From Pardosa pseudoannulata (Eukaryota > Arthropoda > Arachnida > Araneae > Lycosidae), in NCBI GenBank assembly GCA_032207245.1, contig CM063509.1, positions 10,897,314 to 10,961,313 on the forward strand: a stretch of DNA of 64,000 nt. The letters are read 5' to 3'. The number at the start of each line of letters is the position of its first letter. Within the stretch, counting starts at the first letter, position 1. A model generated the notes under the pieces. That model had not been told where the DNA came from, made no database searches, and saw nothing but the letters and a program-made list of their open reading frames with translations. The translations under genes were made by a program, and so were the position numbers. Shown here piece after piece: positions 1-12,600 of the stretch.

Positions 1-377
1 TTAAAAAATTAAAATACATGTTTAAAATTCCCCATACTTTCTTGCTTCAAAACTTTCTAATTGCCAAGTTGCTAGTTATTAAAAATACTAGAAAAATGTT
101 TAAACTAATCTTCATGAAAATTTAAAAAGTTTTGTCCAAAAAACGCTCTTTAAAAGGCTTTAAATTCACAACTTCCAGTTCTGAAGTCGCTACTTCTGTT
201 TTGTTTTGACAGCTATCACTGATGTTTAAACACTGTATCTTTTCTTTAAAATGCCATAGAGATAAAACAGAAACAGATTTAGAAGCCTAAAAGTTGAAAT
301 TTTACAGCAGCAAAATAAAAAAAAAAATTATGATGTTTGGCAAAAAATGACGTTTTCAACATAGACGGATACCTTAA
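1..377 (+). repeat. MITE (TA-target, mariner-type), right part, cut by window start
   Basis: Nearly the same sequence as 51840-52204, ending GGATACCTTA at the TA/TTAA border (374-377). The left end lies outside the window. Confidence 0.75.
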
Positions 378-688
378 CTGTAACATTGTATTACCAATAT
401 CTGTAAATACTGTATATTTCTTAATATAAGCCAAGGGTGTGATTTTTCTTCAAAAATTTACACAAAATTTAAAATTTTTATATAATCTAAAATAAGAAAA
501 GAAGTATGTAGCTTTCAGATATGTTGCCAAGCTGAGAAAATAGGAAATATACTTTCTAATCAGGTTGCTGTAAAGTAAAACATTAGACTAATGCTTCTTA
601 AACTTTTTTTTTTTTTTTTTTTTCTTTGTGCCATGGCATCCAGTTTAAGTATTTCAGATGTAAAGGATTGTTCATATTTGGAGAAAAA
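378..688. other. AT-rich stretch, no feature
   Basis: Only homopolymer T runs (606-624) were seen here. Nothing codes convincingly. Confidence 0.5.
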
Positions 689-696
689 CACAAGGC

Positions 697-1168
697 CAGG
701 GAAGAGCAAACTTTTTTGGTTGTGGGCCAAAAGTCAAAAGAAAATAAATTTGGCGGGCCAAGATAAATTTTTCTGAAATTTTAAAAACAATATGCAAGTA
801 TTACGGTTTAAATATGTTAATGAGATGAATGAAATTGCAATTTCATTTTTAGAAGTTCCTTATACTGAGTTCGAAATGAGATATACTGAACGAGGCAAAA
901 TGCTCATCTGTCAGTCTACTTCTGAAATTATTCTTTCTAAGGTTCAAAGTTGAAAACACTTATTCACATATATAAGAAGCAAACATATCGCTGGTCTTCT
1001 GGGTGTGAGATAATAAATTTGGGATATAATATTTAAACGAGATAGAAAAGGAGAGTGATATATAATGTATAAATATTAGTTCTTTTAATTTGCCTTAGGT
1101 TGGCAACTTAAAATTCTATCTGCGGGCCAGATAAAACCTTCCTGTGGGCCATAGTTGGCCCATCCCTG
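697..1168. mobile_element. Non-autonomous hAT element with perfect 8-bp target duplication
   Basis: The element starts CAGGGAAGAGCAAAC and ends TTGGCCCATCCCTG, imperfect inverted ends of the hAT type. Subterminal GGGCCA repeats occur at both sides. It is flanked on both sides by CACAAGGC (689-696 and 1169-1176), the 8-bp duplication expected for hAT. No transposase remains in its 472 bp. Confidence 0.88.
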
Positions 1169-1176
1169 CACAAGGC

Positions 1177-2465
1177 CATGTCTTATCACAATTTGACAGT
1201 GGTGAGGAAAATTAATTAAAATTTTAATTCTAAGTAACTTCATGCGGTCTTTATTAATTTCACTATTTTATGCTTACTTTTCTATATTACTGCTGTAGAA
1301 CCCAGTTTTTGAATTGCAGTGCTAGACCCTATAGCTAATAATATTTTTAGCCATTGACAATAGTTCCAACTTTGGTAACCCTATATGAAAGTGACACACT
1401 TTCATAAATTTAAGCAATATAAACTAAACTAAACAAATTTAAAACATGCTATTTTTGATGGTTTATCGATTGCTTTCGTCTTATGTAGAAGTATGTTTTA
1501 TAGATGATTAGCTGATCTGCTACAGCTGTAGTATTGCTATTTTGCTTATTAAAAGTTATAAATTTATATTTAAATTTTTCTTAATTTTCTCATTTCAGAA
1601 TTTTTATAAATTGCATTTATTTTTTGCCATTATATATTTTCTTTTCATTGTTTTCTGCATTAACAATTTTTTTTTTTTTTTTTTTTACTGATTTGGTGAT
1701 TTTTTGTCGCTAATGCCAAAAAACGTCGCAAAGAAAGGTATGTACTATGTACCACATCTGTTCCATGGATCCATATATAAGCCGATCTCCTAATTTAGGT
1801 CTTTAAATAGCTCCAAAAATTTTCATCTTACCCATGGAAATTAACGTCCCTTATATTTTTAGTTTCCTTTTTAAATTTCACAAATATTGTATTATGTTTT
1901 CTCTAAATAAAAAATATAAAGACCAATTTTTATTATTGTATTTTATTTTGTCCTCCAAAATGATCACTTTTAGGATGAAATGCTGTGCATTTTAACTTTT
2001 GGTCTGGTAATTCCTACCTTTATCAGGATCTTTAAGTTGTTTGATATTAAAGGTAAATGTAAATTATACTTAATAAAACCCATTTATTTTTTTCCCATTC
2101 TCTTGTACTTTTTTTTGGATATTTGCAGTGAGAAAATGTTTATGCTTCAGTATTATACTTGAAATAAATTAGGATTTATTTATTTATTTTTATTTATTTT
2201 TTTTTTTTTGGAGGGAGGTAGTTAATTGAGGACTTTGTAGCCTGGATTAATGACATTTTAATTGATTTTCAATGAGAAAAATTGATTTGATGTATGAGTA
2301 ATTTGAGTTATGAGGTCTATTACATGATGATTGTGTGTGTGTCTATGTATATATTTGTATATCTTTGTTTATGTATTTATTTGTATAGGTTTTTTATGAT
2401 CATTTTTCAGTAATATTTAAAGTAAGTTGAAAAGTAAAATTTTTATTTATATATTTTTATTGTAG
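1177..2465. other. AT-rich intronic or upstream stretch
   Basis: No coding exon could be supported. A short open stretch after TTTTAG at about 1974 has no matching phase with exon A and was not accepted. Confidence 0.4.
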
Positions 2466-2541
2466 ATGACATGCAATCAGAAATTTTATTTCAAATTGCA
2501 AAAACCAATTTACCAAATGAATATATTCCTTATACTATCAA
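2466..2541 (+). CDS. FANCE: FANCE-like exon A
   Basis: The acceptor is TTGTAG before 2466 and the donor is GTAAGT at 2542. The exon starts with the last two bases of a split codon and ends with AA, completed by G at 5203 to give Lys. It encodes a segment with LPNEYIPYTIK. Upstream exons were not identified. Confidence 0.55.
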
Positions 2542-3551
2542 GTAAGTAATTTAAGAATATTTAAAATGGTTTTTAAATTTATTTTCTTAATTACTAATTT
2601 AAAAATTGTTCTGAAGTTACATATCTTAATATCTTTTATCTGGATACGTGTTATTACATTTTTCAGTGTATCAAAGATATATTTTCTCAAATGAGTGCTT
2701 GATGACACAAGCATAAATGAGAGGGCATTTCTTGTCATATTAATAAATAGAATATGCCTAAAAGAATTCCAAAAAAACATGTATATGAAAAAAAAGTTTT
2801 TTAAATATTTGTGACAATTAGTATTAAAATATGTTTCTTTAACCAACCATCATTCTAATTTTCTTCTGTAAGATTAAGAATCACTTAAAATCCGTATAAT
2901 AAATCATTTCAAATTACTGTTTATATTAAATAATCAAAAAATACTAAATTTATAAGAGTTTGTTTGTCTACTGACTTGATACTAAGCCCTAGTCTGAAAC
3001 TCAACTATACTATTTTTAATATTAGTTTATGTTTTTAGTTACTTATTAATGTGTTTGATGCCAGTTAAAGTACTATTATTTCTGACATCGTAAAAGCTGA
3101 GCAAACTAAAATTTTTAACAAAATTGTTGAATGGTATTCTTCATATTTAATGGCATGAAGCTAGATTTGTATACATAATCAAACGATCTACCCAATTTAT
3201 ATATATTGTGAATCTTTATACAGGGTTCCCACTCTTTTTCCAGAACAAAAATTAAAGACTTTTTAAGGACCAAAGTAATTTTTTATAAGGACCTACTTGA
3301 AATACACAGTATAACGACATAAATCCTATTTCCTAAGGAACATATTTTAATAATTATGAACCAGACAAGACATGTTCAATAAATGCCCTACAATATTTCA
3401 GAATTAAGCTATTAAAAATCTATAAAAATTAATATAAGATAAACCTATTTGATAAACATTTTTAAAAATGTACATATTAAGTTTTTTGAGTGATCAAATA
3501 AAAAATAAATTGTGAATGAAATATAATATTATAAACAGTACTTTCTGAGGG

Positions 3552-3623
<72 letters not shown>

Positions 3624-6600
3624 TATGTGTGTGTGTGTGTATACTAGCTGATTATACCCAACATTGACTGGGAAAGCAGAAAGTTTTAGACTTATCAATT
3701 ACATTGAATGCAAGGAAAATTAAACTTCCATAAGTAACTGAAATATCTAGCCCCCCCTCAACCTCCATGCTTCGTTTAATTAAAATCTGTATAACTGTTA
3801 GCTATTAGGAAAGGGCAGCTGACTTTATAAACCTTTTCAGTATGCGAAAGATTATTTATTTGTCAAAAAAGTTTTCTAGCTTCTGACCATGAAAAGTACT
3901 AATAAACTAAAAGTACTTTCATAATATTTTAAGGATATCAAGGAAAGGAATTTTGAATTACTATGGTAATACAGTGAAAACATATATGTATTTCAGGATT
4001 TTCTTTTTTATTAAGACTGCACTTTTGACTAGAAAACACAAAAGAATGTTATAAACATTAACAAATATTTATTTACTATTCACAAAATAATTTTCCTGGA
4101 ATACACTGAAAACATATATATATATTTGAGGATTTTCTTTAATATTAATACTGCCCTTTTGGCTAGGAAATGTAAAGAATGTCATGAACATTAACAAATA
4201 TTTTATATATTTGACCAGTACTTATCACCTGTATTGGCATTCTTAGTTTTGAGGCAAATTTAACTCTGAACTTACAAAACCAGAAAGTTTGGAGAGTATG
4301 GTGAAAATTGATAGGAAATCATGTGACAATAGATAAATTGATCAAGTTCTAATTTAAAAATTAAAGAGTTTTTAAGGATCTTTGACAAAAATTAAGTAGT
4401 TAAGGTCCTTAAAAATGAAAGCTAAAATTAAGGAGTTCTTAAGGACTTTTAAGGACCGTGGAAACCCTGTTATTACTTCTCACTTTTCAGCAAAGTGTAA
4501 TGTTTGATACGAAAAAGTGTTGTCCATAAGATTAACATGGTATTGTTGAAACTCAAGTTACACATATTTGTTTTTAGAGAGTTAATTTTACATTCAGAAC
4601 ATATTTATATTATTCTGCATCGCATATTGAACTTCAATGCAAAATGAAGTATTACAACTTGGTTAAACATAGGTGTGAAAACACTCATTTTATTGTTTGT
4701 AATGTTATAAAAAATCTTGAAATTTGATAAAATATAGCAAAACTATTTCAGTTACATCAAGGTGGATAGTGTAAAAACCTTCTCCATGAAAAAACACATA
4801 CATACCAACTTTTATATTGATCAGACAAATGGTGTCCAAGTTTGTTAATCAGAAGAAAAAAACAAAAAACGTGTGTGTATAAATACATATCACCAATGAT
4901 CACAGCTATGTGTGATATCAAAATAGGAGTTATCCAATGTATGCATAGATATATTATTATAAATGAAGGTTTTTAATAAAACAAACAATTATGTAAATTA
5001 ATTCCCTTTTTTGTTACACACCTAATAAATTTAACTCAAGTAGTAAATTTAAAAGTTTGTGTCATCTTAAGTTGATGACAAACACTAATTAGTGATATAT
5101 ATTTCTTCTAAGTAATTTGCATATTTGTGTAAGTTCTATATTTAATTCAATATTGAGATAAAAATATTCTTGTAATGATATTAAAATTTATGAATTTTTT
5201 AGGATTATTTTAGAAAATGCTTTACCGATTGACAGTACATTTGCATTATTACAGTGTCTAATTGAAAGGAAAGTAAGTTCATTTGAAATATAGAAATTAA
5301 TTCATTTGAATGTGAATAACTACTGTAAACTATATTGGTAATAATCATTATTCAATTGAGTTACAACAATATGTAATCATGTATTTTTTTTTCTTTAACA
5401 TATCTTAATACTCAGAGAATTTACTGGACTATTGACGCATTTAGTAGAACTTAGAATGTTCTCTATTCAGAATTACCAAGTTGTTGATTTTAAACATACA
5501 TAGTGTAGAAAAAAAATTTGATATTCATATGATTAAAGTTATCATTGCTCAGAATATCAGATTTCAAACAATTTATTACATCCCCTATATAATAATAGCC
5601 TAAGTTGTCTGTCCGCGAATTTATGAAGCGGTTGTACCTGGAATGGATACAGGCATCCATATTGGATTTTTTTATGAGTTAGGGTTAGCAAAATTCAAAG
5701 CGAGTTCGAAATCCACCCCATCCTCCCTTTTTGAGCATTTAATGTATTATTTCAAGTCTTATTTTATACTACACTCATTCTTGATATGAATTTAGTATAG
5801 AATAAGAGGGAGTAGCAAGGGCGAAGCATAATATTTAAATCGGACTGTGTTTACTCAACCCTCATATACTCTAATTAGTTCATTACCTGGGTGTAGGCCT
5901 AGCACGTTCAGTAGAGGGTCTGACTATTTGATCATCGTACTTCTAGGGTTCACGGTTCTGTCCCCGACTTAGCCAAATTTTTCTAAATGCCTAATTAATT
6001 TAATATTTTCTGCTTTTTCTTTTAAATTCTTATTCCTAAAGTTGTTTTATTATTTTTAAAATAAATGTTTATTTTTTCAACTTTTTATGACTTAAACTTT
6101 CTTCTCGTAATGTAATAATACCCTAAGTTATCTGTCTATCTGTCCTCGAATTTATGATGTGGTTGGATGTAGTATCAATAGAGCGTCCATATTGGATTTT
6201 TTATGAGTTAGGGTTAGCAAAATCCAAAGCGAGTAAAGTTTATTTTTTCCTAAACTATAGATCCGATTCTAAAATAAATTGGTATGAATAAGCGTCGTAT
6301 CACAGCAAAAAATACTGTCATATTTAAAATGTTCGAAATTCACCTCATCCTCCTTTTCGAGCCATTATATCAAGCCCTATTTTAGGAGCAGGCTATTAAA
6401 TTTATCAATTTATCACATAATAAATAGGTAAAAATAACAATTTTTTCTAGCATAATGTCGTCATTCCTTTAACTATATCATTTAATAATTTTTTTTTAGA
6501 TTATTTAAATATCTTCTGCATGATTTCCATACGTTTTATCCCTAAACTTAGATATTACCTAAATAATTTTCTTTTATATTTGGCTTAAATAATAGATTAG

Positions 6601-9600
6601 GTACATAAGAGATAATTTTAATCGATTATTTTTGTAGAACAATAATTCTCAGCCAAAAAACAAACCATTTTTTTACCTGCCTCATAGAGTACCTTTACAA
6701 TTCTGGAAAATTAAAAATTTTACTAATCCTGTCATATGACGGGCTATATGCTAGTTTTAGAATAAAAAAACATAGATATTTAACATTTGAAAGGAGTTTT
6801 CTTTTAAAGTAATTGAACTAGTATGTGTATTTGGAAAACTCATTAAGTACACAGTTTTGTAATGGAATAGGAACTAGTAAATATATATATAACTTTTACT
6901 AATGCTATAATAACCCAGATTGCTAACCCCACCACTAAAAATTCATTAATCCAATAATAAAAAATATCTTGTTAACTCAGGGATGATTGTGCCTCTAAGT
7001 AAAACCCCCTGAAATTTGTATCATTTATAATTAAAAACAAGGAACTAAAAAAAGTTAATTACAAATAATTGCAAGTTACTAATATTACAATTATATTATT
7101 GTTAGTCAATTTCAAGCAGTGATTTTAATTGTTAGTAGATTAAACTAGAGACTGCTTTAACACTTTGTGTGCAGGCAACGTATTTTTATGTTTTTTTGCA
7201 GTCTAGCACTGGAGTGCAGGTTACGTAAAAATACATATTTAGTAGATTTGTGGTGGATACCTACTAACCACCACATATCTACTAAATACATATAATTATA
7301 TTTGTGTTGCTATGCAATGCTTTGCATTTTTCTTTCCACAAATTATAATTGTCGAGTGACTCGGTCTTTAGTTGTGTTATTTCGTCTTCCATCAAATTCC
7401 TAGTTCCAGAACGTACAAGTCGTGTTTTGTTAATTGGAAGCTCGTTTTTTTTTATTGTCGAATACAAAATTGATAAAATGAGCTGTCGTGACAAAGATAG
7501 TGATGAAGAAATATGAGCTGACAGATTATCGGACTTTTAATTTTAAAAATTGTTTATTTTTGTGATTTCGTAAAAATATATATATATTTTTTTTTTTTGT
7601 TAAATGATCATACAGTATATATTATAGTGTAAAATAAAAAGTTTCGTTCATAAAAACAAAGTAGTTTTCGATTTACTACGATTTTTCTGAATAACTAAAC
7701 TTTTGCACAATTCACGAAAAACACCCGCTGTATGCGTTAGTTGGCGGTGAAGTATACTCGCATGCCAAGTGTTAATATTAATAATTAAAATGAAAAAATA
7801 TTCCCAAACTTTTTTTTGGAGAATCTCTCTTAAATGTTAAATAAATTAGTCTTCTTAAAATTGGATTCTTAAATCTTGAATATTAAATAATTTTATAAAA
7901 TTTTATTTTCTGGTACAATGCTAGATTACACTAAAACCAGTCACAGAAGTAAAATATTTGAAAAAAAGACAAGGAATAAAATAAAGAAAAGAGGAAAATA
8001 TGAAACTATAAAAAATATTTTGATTTATATTATGCAAAAACAAATACCTAAATAATTTTTAATAATATATACAACTACTCAAGCCTCCTAACCAAAAAAT
8101 GATTAAAACAGATTCAAATCAGAAGTTTCTTCTAATCCTAATTTAAAAAAAATTAAATAAATAACCCTAATAACTTAAAATTACGAATTTTTAAAAAGTA
8201 TTTCTGAAAACAAATTTTTAATTAGTAATGTTAAGATTATTATTTGTTAGATTTTAATGTTTAAAAAAAAATAAAGATTTAAATAACATACACCCTATAT
8301 AAGACAAGACTATGTTTTTCTAAGTGGAAAATTAAATATTTTTAAGTAATAAAATTTCCTAGTCATGATTAAGCTGCACTTCTTATCAATATCTGAGACA
8401 GTGGATTTGAATCACCTTTAAACTTAGAGCTTTGTAACTGGTTTGGTATTTGAGCACTAGGGTCTACTTTCACCTTATGCAATGGCTAAAGACATAGGGA
8501 TTTACTGTTCAAAGTCGATTCTGAACAACTATGAAGAACTAAGTCAGTGTACCCATGGCAGCATCCTACTGATTTAACTAGTGTCATTACTATAGTTGTT
8601 CAATTTGGTTTGCAGATTTAAGGTGTACTTTTAGCTATATGAGGGCTAATGAGACTGGGACCTACTATTAAAGCCCATACCGAATGCTTCGAATATCAAT
8701 GCTAGCAAAGTGGAATTTGAGCCACATTAAGTTTCGTGAAAAAAAAAAAAAAAAAAAGAAAACAGTATGAATGCTAGTTTTAATAGGCCTTGTCTGGCAT
8801 TGAGAGAGAGAGGATAAAAACAGACTGTAGTATCCCAAACTGAAGTTGAAACCCAAAATTAAAATAAGTGCTGTCCCAGAACACTATCAATTTTTTAAAT
8901 TTTAAACTTGCTCTCTCTTTCAACTGACTGTTTTTCCTCTAACCGAAATTGGCCACTCCCATCACATATATTCCGAAAACTTTCCCTTCTAATTGTTTAT
9001 ATCTCCTTTCTTCTGACCACTCGAATATATCTTCAAACCCTCCTCACAAACACCCTCAAGAGTTGCGAGAATGTGTCTTGTAACACTACACTTATGCAGT
9101 CAATCACCCCCCTTTGAGGGTTAAAGCTTATAGTTCAGCAAATCACCACTCTTCTACATCCCCTCCCAAAATGACTGGAAATGCTGACCATAGTAGAATA
9201 TTTGCTCTGCAGCTAAAACACAATAACGAAAGCTTGACAAGAAACCTTTTTAACTTATTTTTAAAATTTTTTATGTTCTTTGAATTCAAATAACCATGGT
9301 GGATACTTGAAAATTCTGGGATACCCATGATAACTACTTAGTGAATAATTTAGAGCTTGAAAATTTTAACATTTGTCTATATTCAGGGTATAAAGTATCC
9401 GTGTACGTTAAAAACTTCATTTTTTGCTAAAAATTATAATTTAAAAAAATTTTTTTTTGTAAAATTTCAACTTTTAGGCTTCTAAATATGTTTTTGTTTT
9501 GTCTCTACAGCATTTTAAAGAAAAGTTACAGCTAACGGAAGTAGCGACTTTGGAACTGGAAGCTGTGAATTTAAAGCCTTTTAAAGAGCATTTTTTGGAC

Positions 9601-12600
9601 AAAACTTTTTAAATTTTCATGAAGATTAGTTTAAACATTTTTCTAGTATTTTTAATAATTAGCAACTTAGCAATTCCAGTGGTGGAACAGCAGTAACAGC
9701 ATTTTGGAGCAGACAAAATGCCATTTTGGAGCAATTGGAGCAGACATGGTCAGTGATTTTGGAGCATTTTGAGAAGATGTAGTTAAGGCTTTTGGAGCAG
9801 TTGTCGAAAGGGTGGTTAATTTTTTTTAAACATTATGCAATAAATAAAATATAAATATCAATTTGGGCTAATGAAACTTCTATCTCATAAGGATATTCTA
9901 ATAAAAAAAAAGAGAAAATTTTAAATTGTATTTATTTTTCGAGCTAATATGTAAAAAATAGTGTATATATAAGTAGTTTTTAGTAGTTATATAGCACTTA
10001 TAGAAGATATAGTAATAATTCACCTACTTAAGCCACCAATGTCAGATTGCAAATGTTAAAGTAGTCAGCATTTAAATACTTTTTTTGTTCCTTAAAAACA
10101 TGGTTCTTTAATGTAATTTTTCTACTAATAAAGATTTTAAAGTATCACATTCGTATACAATTTTTAAAAGTAATATACAATGCAGACAAAGAAGTCAAAA
10201 TTTTGGGAAAAAAGAAGGAAAAAAAATGAGAAAAATGCAAAAAAGAGGAAGTTAAATAATTATTAAAAATTAATGTTCTGATTTACTTAATGCAAAAACA
10301 AGTGCCTAAATATGAAATATGGAAGTATCTATATAACTTTTTATCAATATAAACAAGTACTCAAGTTTCCTAGTAAAAAAATATTTAAAATAGATTCAAA
10401 TGAGATGCTTCTTCAATGTGCCTAATTAAAAAAATAAATAAATTCACCAACACAGTTGAACTTTATTATATTAAACTTTGAGGAACCATATTGTTTGTTG
10501 TACTTGAACCTTTAAGAAAAATGCTAGATCTCAGAAAATTATAACTTGTATAAGATTTACATAAGATTACATATTATCTTATATAAGATTTATAAAAATA
10601 GTATCTTTAATGATTTTAATTGACTAAAACCAAACAACTGAATGATTGAATATTAGAATGACCAAAAATGTAGACAAATTCAAAACAGTTTTGTCTTTTG
10701 TTATTGCTTACTATTTTAATACTGAATTAATTTATAATCTTCTACAGACATGATCCCAGTATCAAGATAGTTTAAGGAATATCTTTGTCCAGTACAGCGA
10801 AAAACATTTTCTTTCCTTGAGTGGCAGGACAAGATGTTATTAATTTCATGCACTTTACTTTTAAATCTGATTTCATAACTGCAAAAATTTTTTATAAAAA
10901 ATGAATTAATAAAAACTTAGTAAATGACTGAAAGAAAGGATCCTTCTACCTCATTCCTAAGATTCACTATAAATGTATAAAATGGAGATTCGCCATTTAT
11001 GGATAAATTAGCATTGTAAACAAAAGGAAAATCATGAGATCAAAAGTTTAATTTGTTATAAGGTGGTTTCTTAAAATAGGGATTTCATCAGTACATCAAC
11101 AATTTAAAAGTTGTTTCAAATAGCAAAGCTTTTAAAATGCACTTCTAAACAGAACTTGAAAACTTTGTAACAACAAAATTTGTTATTAACTAGTTTGTAA
11201 AATTCTATTAACTTTTCTTACATTGATTTATAATTAATGCTTAAAAAATACAGTATAAGTTTAATTTTTTTAAATGGACAATTTCAAAAAATTTTTTATA
11301 ATAGTAGCAGACCCAGAAGTTAAATATTAGAGGGAAAAAGGAGGAAAAACAGAAAGTAAAGAATAATCTTAAAATATTTATTTGATTTACATAATGCAAA
11401 AACAAGTACCTAAGTATGAAATATACCAGAAGCTAAATAATTTTTACTAATATAAACAATTACTCGAGTCTACTAATAAAAAAAATGTTCAATACGCGAT
11501 TCAAATCAGAAGTTTCTCAAATATTCTTTTTTTTTTTTTTTTTTTTAAAGTCTAATATAAATGCACATTTTAGATATCAAATTTTTAGAAGGCATTTCTA
11601 TAAACAAATTTTTAATTTTGTGACTGTAGAATTTCTATACCTTAATACTTTGTAAAGATACAATAATTATCATTAGATTTAATTTTAATCAATGTCTAGA
11701 AACGCATGATTTATATAATATATACACTGTATAAGGCTATTTTTTTAAGTGAACAATTAAAAAAAATTTTTTTTTAAATAGTAAAATTTCAAGACGATGA
11801 TCTAATAGGACGAGCTTTCTTTCGGTATCTGAGCAAGTGGGTTCTAATTCTACTTTAGACTAACAGATTTATAACCATTTAGTTTCATTTAGTTTGGTCG
11901 GAGAGTGCTAGAGTTTACTTTTATGTTACCCGAAGGCTAAAGACATCGGAATTTACTACTTAATTACTACGATTCTGAACGGCTGCGAACAATGCGGCGG
12001 GATTCGAACCCGTGGCAGCGTTATACCGATAAATCGGGATTGCCGTTAAAAGTAACGATTTTTCATTACCAAATTTTGTCATCAACTTCAATACACCTGC
12101 GAAACTTAACAAAAAAAGTTGCAGATTTTTCAACAATAATTAACTTTAGTGCATATCCAAAATTCCGCAAGTTATTTGCAACAGTGTCATTTTCTCACAG
12201 ACACTCCATAGAACAAAAATTCAGTCAATAAGATAAAGTATCGTTAGAAATAACTATAGGAGGGATTGAAATTTTAATGCTGTTACAGCGATATTAAAAA
12301 AATATCAATATATAAAACAGTATTACGATCGGTCTACACGCACGTGCTTTCGGGAGTTATGTATAAAGAAAGTACGTAGGTTGTTAAAACATACTTCTAC
12401 TTCTATGATCGCAGTATTAATCCATTAAAAAATGTGCATTTTCCGGAACCGAAATCCAAAAAACGGTTGTTTTTCACTAAAAACTTACAATTACGGTTTA
12501 GTTGTACTATTATAAATAGAACCACACAAATTCTATGTTTCATTTATACCGCGTCACACGGCTTTTTGACCTTGAAGCACGTGTTGCGAGAATCAACTGA

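Noticed and set aside
1974..2006. A further upstream exon of the FANCE-like gene
   Set aside because: AG and GT borders exist, but its phase does not fit exon A and the peptide has no supporting match.
3477..3698. Open frames rich in Ile-Tyr over TA tracts (also 36230-36599 and 63591-63809)
   Set aside because: They are translations of dinucleotide repeats, not proteins.
11990..12060. A tRNA gene on the minus strand
   Set aside because: Only the T-arm/B-box is clear; acceptor and anticodon arms are not recognisable. It is repeat-derived.
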